64,000 nt of DNA, from NCBI GenBank assembly GCA_024364735.1, contig JAGFNQ010010026.1:1-64000 (forward strand), written 5' to 3'. The DNA is from Boesenbergia rotunda (lineage: Eukaryota > Streptophyta > Magnoliopsida > Zingiberales > Zingiberaceae). Both the position numbers and the translations under genes were made by a program. This document shows positions 57,459-64,000 of this stretch, piece by piece (the first letter of the stretch is position 1; the number at the start of each line of letters is the position of its first letter). The notes beneath the pieces were generated by a model. That model saw nothing but the letters and a program-made list of their open reading frames with translations, was not told where the DNA came from and ran no database searches.

Positions 57459-57519
57459 CTGTAAACACAAAATATAATGTTTAGACACATCCAAAAAAAT
57501 ATACTAAATGCCTTTAATA

Positions 57520-59383
57520 GGAATCTATAACAAGCCTTGGGATATTTACCAGTTGTTTCATTCTGATGCAACTCAGGCCTGCTAACTAATTGTTTCAATT
57601 CTTCACGAGATTTTGTTGTATCTTTTGTTTTCCCATGAACATTTAAGACAGTATTAATGATGTTATCAAATAAATTTTTCTCAATATGCATCACATCCAA
57701 ATTATGACGAATGAGTAAATATTTCCAATATGGAAGTTCCCAAAAAATACTTCTTTTCCTCTAACCACATTTGTTGACTCTAACAATATACTTGTTGATA
57801 TCATCTGATCCATCCTGATATACTGGTAGAAATCCATAACTATCAATTTCATTTAACACTTCTTCGCCTAACATCCCAAATGGAGGTAGCTTCCTAACTA
57901 CTTCATTCCTTTTGAAATATTTCTTATTTCTTCTGAACGGATGATCAAGAGGTAAAAATTTCCGATGATTATCAAACCATGAAATCTTGCCACTGCATGG
58001 CAAAGAAAATGCATCTGACTGACTCATACAATGTGGACATGCTAACTTTCCAGCTGTGCTCCATCCTGATAACATTGAGTAAGCAGGAAAATCACTAATA
58101 GTCCATAACAATGCTGCATGCATTAAAAAGTTTGACTTTGTAGCAATGTCATACGTCTCTGAACCTATATTCCATAAATAATTTAGCTCAGCTATCAAAG
58201 GTTGCAAAAAAACATCTATGTGCCCTTTTGGATTTTGAGGACCTGGAATTAAAACAGTAAGAAACATAAATTCATCTTTCATGCACATCCATGGTGGTAA
58301 GTTGTATGGTGTTAAGATAACAGGCCACGATGAATATTGTTGTCCATAACTTCCAAATGGCTGAAATCCATCTGCAGAAAGTCCAAGTCTGACATTACGT
58401 GGTTCCATAGCAAAGGAAGAAAATGTTAAATCTAAATGTTTCTATGCAGGGGAATCACAAGGATGACACATAATGTCTCCATCATGTCTATGGTTTTGAT
58501 GCCAAATCATATGACTCGCTGTTGCTGCTGATGCATACAAACGTTGGAGTCTAGCAGTCAAAGGAAAATAATACATGAGTTTGTAAGGAATATTTTTTTT
58601 CTTCTTCTGATTTACCATGCGAACACCATGCTTGTAACGGGGATGGTTGCAGATTTTGCATTCCATCAATTCACTATCTTGGTTCCAAAAGATCATGCAA
58701 TTATTGACACAACAATGTATCTTCTCAACTGGCAAACCCAAGTCTCTGATTAGTTTTTTAGTGTTGTAGAAACTATCAGTCATGCAGTTATCAATTGGAA
58801 GCAACTCTGACATAAGTTGACATATGTCATCATAACATCGTTCTGAGAAATGATGTTCTGCCTTCATATTCAATAATCTTGCAGTAGCAGATAATTGAGA
58901 ATGACCAGAAGGAATACCTTCCCATAATTCGCTTTCACTAGCCTTTAATATGTCATACATTTTCTGAACATCAGAAGTAGGTACTTGTTCTACATTTGGT
59001 TGATCAAAAGCATTCATTGCATCGTAAACCATCGATTGCATTGCATCAGCAGGGTTATATGATGTTTCTGGTCCAATTGAGTTCGATGATGATGCAACGG
59101 AAGGTCCACCAAATTCATATACATACGGCTCTCCATGACAATACCAGTTGTAATAATCTGGAACAAACCCATACCTGCCGATATGAGTTTTCACTGTATC
59201 TTCATCACGGAAAGCTGTATTTCTACATTTGCGTTGATTACATGGACACTTCAACTCTGTGCCATTCAAACACTCAGGATGACACTTTGCAAAGTTAACA
59301 AATTCTTCCACTCCAACAAAAAATTCGTCACGGATAAATCCATTGTCTAACCTATTATACATCCATGCCTTGTTCGGATACAT
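57520..59383 (-). pseudogene. TNP2-type CACTA transposase, N-terminal half, with in-frame stops
   Basis: The likely start is the ATG at 59383, just after an intron acceptor (ttcag). Domains in order: a transposase-associated cysteine-rich domain (DEFFVGVEEFVNF, CPCNQRKCRN, YYNWYCHGEPY), then the TNP2 domain (RLLNMKAEHHFSERCYDDI; MECKICNHPRYK; ARLQRLYAS). It continues with LGLSADGFQPFGSYGQQYS, GWSTAGKLACPHC and the conserved RHNLDVMHIEKNLFDNII. TAG stops interrupt the frame at 58442-58444 and 57761-57763 without changing frame. The rest of TNP2 after about 57,520 is absent, so a large internal deletion has joined it to the next gene. The intact protein would bind and cut the CACTA ends. Confidence 0.8.
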
Positions 59384-59479
59384 TGTATCTGAATTCAGAT
59401 AAGACAATTTAATCAAACCACAAATATTAGCATCCATGCATATGAAAATATGATATTGATGATATACTACAAAATACAT

Positions 59480-59861
59480 CTAATTAATCAAACATTATAT
59501 AATAGTGAATCAATTATTCTAAGCAATCAAAGAATTTATCAGCAAATTAATCTAATTATTTATACAGTTAATCAAACATTAATCAAACAATATCTAATTA
59601 ATTAATCAATTAATCTAATTAAACAAACAATTAATCATCTAACCACGATAAGAAAAAGGTTTAAAAAAATTAAACAAACAATTAATCATCTAACCAATTA
59701 ATCATCTAACCTAAAATAAATCAAACATAATCAAATTCAATTCTATTAATTCAAACAATAATTCAAACAATTAGTTAATTAATCAAATTAATTTAATTAA
59801 TCTAAAACATTGAATTAATCTAATTAAAATTAATTAATTAATTTCATTAATTAAACCCTAT
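59480..59861. other. AT-rich intron-like stretch of the CACTA element
   Basis: Rich in attaatcaaacaattaatc words, with no coding pattern. It probably holds a first intron between a GC-rich leader and the TNP2 exon. Confidence 0.4.
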
Positions 59862-60118
59862 AGGCACGGCAGGCGGCGCGCGCCGGCCGCGGCAGGCGGC
59901 GCGCGGCCGCGGCAGGCGCGCGCAGCGGCCGCGGCAGGCGCGCGCGGCCGCGGCAGGCGACGCGCCGGCCGCGGCAGGCGACGCGCGGCCGCGACAGGCG
60001 ACGCGCGGCCGCGGCAGCTGGCGGCGCGCGGCCGCGGCAGCTGGCGGCGCGCCGGCCGCGGCAGGCGGCGCCAAGTCACGGCAGGCGGCGCCAAGTCGCA
60101 GCAGGCGGCGCCGACTGC
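59862..60118. repeat. GC-rich minisatellite near the 5' end of the CACTA element
   Basis: Repeats of about 16-24 bp built on ggccgcggcaggcg(g/a)cgcg fill 250 bp of almost pure G and C, full of CpG, in otherwise AT-rich DNA. Long Ala/Arg/Pro ORFs here are a by-product. It lies between the 5' subterminal array and the first transposase exon. Confidence 0.8.
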
Positions 60119-60289
60119 ACTGCCCCACGACCGGCCGTGCGAGGACCCCGGAGGCAGCCGGAGGACACCGGAGGAGGGTTAGCTAGCGTACCTGGGATCG
60201 GAGGAGGTTCGCCGGAGGAGTATCGCTGGAGGAGAATCGGACCGTCGTTAGGGTTTGCGTCTCCGCGGGGAAGGGTCGGTCGCCCTTTT

Positions 60290-60545
60290 TTTTAGAAATT
60301 TTGTGACGGACAACTTGCCCGTCGCAAATCAACGACGGCGTTGACCAATCCGTCGCTATCATGAGGCGGTTTGACCCGTCGCTTATAATTAGCGACGGAT
60401 ATTTTATATTATCCGTCGCACTAGCGACGGACGTTGACCAAGTCCGTCGCTGTAGTCAGGTTCTTGACTTGGCGTGAATATTTGGCGACGGATACTATAT
60501 ATCCGTCGCAAATTGCGACGGACTATTAAATAAGTCCGTCACAAT
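60290..60545. repeat. Subterminal repeat array, right (5') end of the CACTA element
   Basis: About ten copies of the gcgacgga motif or its inverse (for example attagcgacggatattt and atatccgtcgcaaat) lie within 275 bp of the right end. It is the counterpart of the left array. Confidence 0.8.
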
Positions 60546-60574
60546 TACATAATATTTTTGTAGTGTAATTTAAG

Positions 60575-60682
60575 GGAGTCAATTAGTATTATAATATTAT
60601 TCATTCACGTTTATAATAATTTATATATATGTATATATATATATATATTGTTAATATGTTAATATTATTCATTCACGTTTGT

Positions 60683-60720
<38 letters not shown>

Positions 60721-60754
60721 AATATGTTAATATTATGTATTCACGTTTATAATA

Positions 60755-60816
<62 letters not shown>

Positions 60817-60863
60817 AATATGTTAATATTATTCATTCACGTTTATAATAATTTTTATATATG

Positions 60864-60918
<55 letters not shown>

Positions 60919-61000
60919 TTATGTTTATAATAATTTATATATATGTATATATATATATATTTTGTTAATATGTTAATATTATTCATTCACGTTTATAATA

Positions 61001-61035
<35 letters not shown>

Positions 61036-61170
61036 TGTATATTATAATACGTTTATAATATATATATATGTATATATATATAATATTAATATGTTAATAT
61101 TATTCATTCACGTTTATAATATATATATATATTATATATATATATTTTAATATTATATTTATATATTATA

Positions 61171-61219
<49 letters not shown>

Positions 61220-61255
61220 TTAATATGTTAATATTATTCATTCACGTTTATTTTT
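60575..61255. repeat. AT minisatellite with (TA)n tracts next to the CACTA element
   Basis: A unit containing gttaatatgttaatattatt, then cattcacgtttataataatt and a (ta)n run of variable length, recurs about seven to nine times. The TA runs reach about 50 bp. It starts just outside the CACTA target duplication and stops at the foldback element at 61,256. Confidence 0.85.
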
Positions 61256-62693
61256 GGGGTTAAATAACTTTAAATCTTCCCATGTTTTCTATTGACTTAT
61301 ATTTTACTCTCTCTATTTAAAATATAAGATTTAATCCTCTTATTTTCTATCGAGTTACATTTTATCCTTAATATTTTACTATTTTATATCAAGTAACATT
61401 TTATCCTCTATATTTAAAAATAATATTTAATTCCTTTACATTAAAGTAAAATGTGAGAAAACTTATAGAGACAATTGTGTCCTTCTATCTTTTTTTTAAT
61501 CATTTTTCAATAGACTTTAAGAGTGAAAAAACAATTAAATTGACCATTATATAATTTAGTAAAAATTCTCATAAAATTCATATGCACCAATAAAACAATA
61601 GAAAAATATCAACTCTAAAAAGAATAACTAGTTAAAAACTCATTTCACCACCCTCACCAAATCAAAAAAGAGTTAGAATTTTAAATTGATGAATTAAAAT
61701 CAAATGAAGATAGAACAAAGTGCATCATTAAAAATCACCTCTTTATCATCAAATGCAATATACAATGAAGTAGGAGTGAAGTATTGGTACGACAAAATTA
61801 TATCAACACACACATTAAAGACATTACAAAATCCAATAAGGAAGTTTATATGCTATTGCGACTATAAAGTTAGTGCTCAAACATCTTAATATACTACATA
61901 AATCCAAAACTATTATCATATGGATGTCAATTATTATTTACATGCAGAAAAATAATGGATGTGGGTTCTTCCGGTGTATGCAGAAAAATGGTGGATGTAC
62001 GTTCTTGTGCTTCTTCTTCTGTTTCATCCATTCACTGGAAGAACCCACATCCAACATTTTTTTACATACAAATAGTAGAATTTTAAGATATTTGAGTACT
62101 AACTTTGTAGTCATAATAACATATAAACTTCCTTTCTAGGTTTTATAATATCTTTGATGTGCGCATTGGTACAATTTTGTCACACCAATATTTCATTTCT
62201 ATTTCATTGTATGTCACATTTGATGATGAGGAGCAGATTTTTTTAATGATGAATTTTATTCTATCTTCATTTGATTTTGGTACCATCAATTTAGAATTTT
62301 AGTTCTTTTTTGGTTTGGTAAGGGCGATTGAATAAGTTTTTAGCTAGTTATCCTTTTCAAAATTGATGTTTTTCTGCTAATGCATATATGAATTTTATAA
62401 AGATTTTTATCGAAGAATATAATGATAAGTTTAATGTGTTTTTCTCTCCTAAGGTATATCAAAAATGCTAACAAAAGATAAGGGCACAATTATTTTTTTA
62501 TAAATTTTCTTTCCTTATAGTGAAAGGAGATTAAATATTATTTTTTTAAATACAGGAAGTAAAATATTATTTGATAAAACATATAGGGGATAAAATATAA
62601 TTCAATAGAAAATAAAGGGGTTAAATATTATTTTTAAATACAGAGGATAAAATACAACTCGATAGAAAATAAAGGATTTAATATTATTTATCC
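61256..62693. mobile_element. Foldback element with long inverted arms, Mutator-like
   Basis: Arms of about 600-700 bp, 61256-61990 and 62040-62693, are inverse copies of each other at moderate identity. Shared phrases run from ggttaaataa at the tips through ttttctatcgagtt, aaatcaaatgaagataga and aaggaagtttatatg to tgtgggttcttcc near the loop. The flanks carry the same 9-mer tttattttt (61247-61255 and 62694-62702), which fits a Mutator-type 9-bp duplication, although the 9-mer is low in complexity. No transposase is encoded. Confidence 0.65.
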
Positions 62694-62805
62694 TTTATTT
62701 TTCTTTTAGTAAAAAATTTTAATTTCCTGAGACAATTATTTAGACACATTGTGTTTTTTTTAGTTTTTGGATAAAATTTAGTGAAATAATGGATGAATAT
62801 CTACT

Positions 62806-63014
62806 AATATGGCAAAAGGTGATTCGCTTAGTCCAGTGCCCCTGTCAATCCTTCCCAGAGTCAACATGGAGGAGGTAAATCACGGGACTTCTAGCCCGGA
62901 TGATGTGGCTAATGTATGGGGAGGGTGGACACACTGATTTTGTTAGATTTTGACCCCCATACATCAAAATAACAATATTCACGTTCTAACCATTAATCCA
63001 TCCCTAAGGAATAT
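62806..63014 (-). mobile_element. tRNA-derived SINE, family A, with target duplication
   Basis: On the minus strand the head reads gggatggattaatggttag (A-box-like) then gggggtcaaaatctaac (B-box-like). The body matches the copy at 15,020-15,235. The flanks hold a near-perfect direct repeat: gaatatctact at 62795-62805 and gaatatcttct at 63015-63025. Confidence 0.65.
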
Positions 63015-63079
63015 GAATATCTTCTGATGGTTGAATACTGAGTTGATGTATATTATGAATATTTTTCAATGGGCACGTG

Positions 63080-63540
63080 CTCTTCAGGTCCCAAACATGA
63101 TTTTAAATTTGCGATTCTAATATTAAACTTTTGAAAAGACTTTTATAGTCCCAAAGTTGAGCGTTTTATGTTTTTTTTTATTCTAAATTTTAAAAATAAT
63201 AATTTTAATATCATGTAATGGGAGCGCCTTAAGTTTTTTTTTTAAAAATTATGATTGAACATTATAATCCAATTAAGAAGGTGAACCCTATAGGTTTTAG
63301 ATTTTTTATTTTTTTTAAACTTAAGTACTATAAATCAATTGGTAAGATGAACCATAAGGATTTTCGATTTTTAATTTTTTTTACCTTGAATATTATAACT
63401 TAATTGGAAAAGTAAATCATAGACTAAAATAAAAATAAAATGTTAATTTTGAGATTATTTTTTTTTAAAATTGATATTCAAAATGTTAAAAAATAAGTCA
63501 AGTTTAATATCTAAAATGTCGTTTTTCAATTTATATAGAA
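63080..63540 (-). repeat. Inverted copy of the AT-rich repeat split by the Tat-type element
   Basis: Its reverse complement follows the same order as 29,190-29,325 joined to 42,747-43,080, including tttattttagtctatgattt and a repeated ggttcatcttaccaatt-type module. The copies are well diverged. Confidence 0.55.
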
Positions 63541-63717
63541 AATTTTAAATTAAATCAATTAAATAAATAAATAAAAAGAAATTTAAAGTTACAGACAAAC
63601 GTGTCAACTAACCATCCTTACCCAAACGACGAGTCAACTATCCTTCGTTACCCCGATTCTTAACTTACTCCAAACCCTTGACGCATCCATAGCAGCACCG
63701 CCTCAAACCCCTTGACC

Positions 63718-64000
63718 ATGTCGCCGGCGGCGACCGTATTGGCCGGAGTAATCCTCCTAGTGGCTATCTACTGCGGCCTGGATCCCTTCGGCTACAGCCC
63801 CATGGCGGCGTTTCCCGGCTTTGAGGCGTACCACGTTGATTTGCCGCCGTGGTCGCAGATCCCCACGGAGACGGACGGCGAGAACCGCCTACAGAAGGCG
63901 GAGATCAAGTTCCTTCATCAGATCCAAGGCCCCGAGAGCGTCGTCTTTGACCCGCATGGCCGGGGGCCCTACACCGGCATCGCCGACGGCCGGGTGGTCT
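63718..64000 (+). CDS. Strictosidine-synthase-like protein (adipocyte plasma membrane-associated protein-like), N-terminal part
   Basis: The ATG at 63718 (context gaccATGtc) opens a frame of 94 codons that runs off the window. Residues 3-20 form a hydrophobic signal or anchor (AATVLAGVILLVAIYCGL). After it come IKFLHQIQGPESVVFDPHGRGPYTGIADGRVV, which matches the first beta-propeller blade of plant strictosidine-synthase-like proteins (the PES.xFD and PYTGxxDGR motifs). These are six-bladed propeller proteins of the secretory pathway. Most plant members lack strictosidine synthase activity and are of unknown role. The GC-rich coding sequence contrasts with the AT-rich upstream DNA, as in many first exons. 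The catalytic Glu region lies beyond the window, so enzyme function cannot be judged. Confidence 0.85.
   Translation, partial: MSPAATVLAGVILLVAIYCGLDPFGYSPMAAFPGFEAYHVDLPPWSQIPTETDGENRLQKAEIKFLHQIQGPESVVFDPHGRGPYTGIADGRVV

Larger units (their letters stand above)
44389..60565 (-). mobile_element. CACTA (En/Spm) transposon, about 16.2 kb with a nested retroelement
   Basis: The left end is CACTACAAAAAT and the right end its exact inverse, ATTTTTGTAGTG, flanked by the 3-bp duplication taa (44386-44388 and 60566-60568). Both ends carry dense subterminal arrays of the gcgacgga motif in both orientations. Transposase pieces (TNP2-like, then a Transposase_24-like ORF) run on the minus strand, so the 5' end is at 60,565. 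About 10.9 kb of the length is the inserted chromovirus at 45,219-56,156; without it the element is about 5.2 kb. Confidence 0.92.

Noticed and set aside
57551..57557. A possible intron donor (ctg|gtaaat) linking TNP2 to the next exon
   Set aside because: Coding similarity continues past it (KYPKACYRF), and the phase does not fit the exon at 57,458.
59847..60128. Minus-strand ORFs rich in Ala, Arg and Pro
   Set aside because: They arise from the GC-rich minisatellite, are open in two frames at once, and have no domain or splice support.
60724..60930. ORF of alternating Tyr and Ile
   Set aside because: It is a translation of (TA)n repeats.

Overview
The window is nuclear DNA of a flowering plant. 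It shows GT-AG spliced genes of plant families (class-3 diacylglycerol lipase, GH17 glucanase, strictosidine-synthase-like protein) separated by AT-rich DNA full of plant transposons. No bacterial operon, CRISPR array or rRNA is seen. A monocot is plausible, but the sequence does not let me name the lineage.

Host genes lie near the edges. At 867-3082 (+) are the last three visible exons of a lipase whose start lies upstream of the window. At 4540-5708 (-) is a complete two-exon GH17 beta-1,3-glucanase with a TATA box. At 63718-64000 (+) is the start of a strictosidine-synthase-like gene cut by the window end. I can support no host gene between about 5.8 and 63.7 kb.

Layout. (1) 5.8-16.5 kb: AT-rich DNA with small elements: a Tat-type LTR remnant, a Tourist-like MITE (TSD taa), two tRNA-derived SINE families (one copy with an 18-bp TSD), a Mutator-type MITE (9-bp TSD), a foldback element and short tandem duplications. 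(2) 16,481-27,362: a very young, non-autonomous LTR element on the minus strand. It has 2.96-kb LTRs, a tRNA-Asp-type primer binding site and one 783-codon ORF of unrecognised type containing seven exact 27-residue repeats. (3) 29,326-42,746: a decayed Tat-type Ty3/gypsy element (TSD ctaaa) that lost most of pol. It carries an antisense, apparently spliced gene remnant and was hit by a hAT transposon, by a foreign LTR now solo, and by a MITE in its 3' LTR only. (4) 44,389-60,565: a 16-kb CACTA element (TSD taa) whose transposase genes are damaged. Inside it sits a nearly complete Tekay-type chromovirus (45,219-56,156; TSD gtaac). (5) 60.6-63.6 kb: an AT minisatellite, a foldback element with 9-bp flanking repeats, a SINE, and an inverted copy of the repeat into which the Tat element jumped.

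The genes do not form one pathway. The window is a nested-transposon landscape whose insertion order can be read from target duplications and interrupted copies. The best candidate for something undescribed is the 783-residue repeat protein of the non-autonomous LTR element. Next are the antisense spliced gene in the Tat element and the GC-rich tandem array at the transposase end of the CACTA element.
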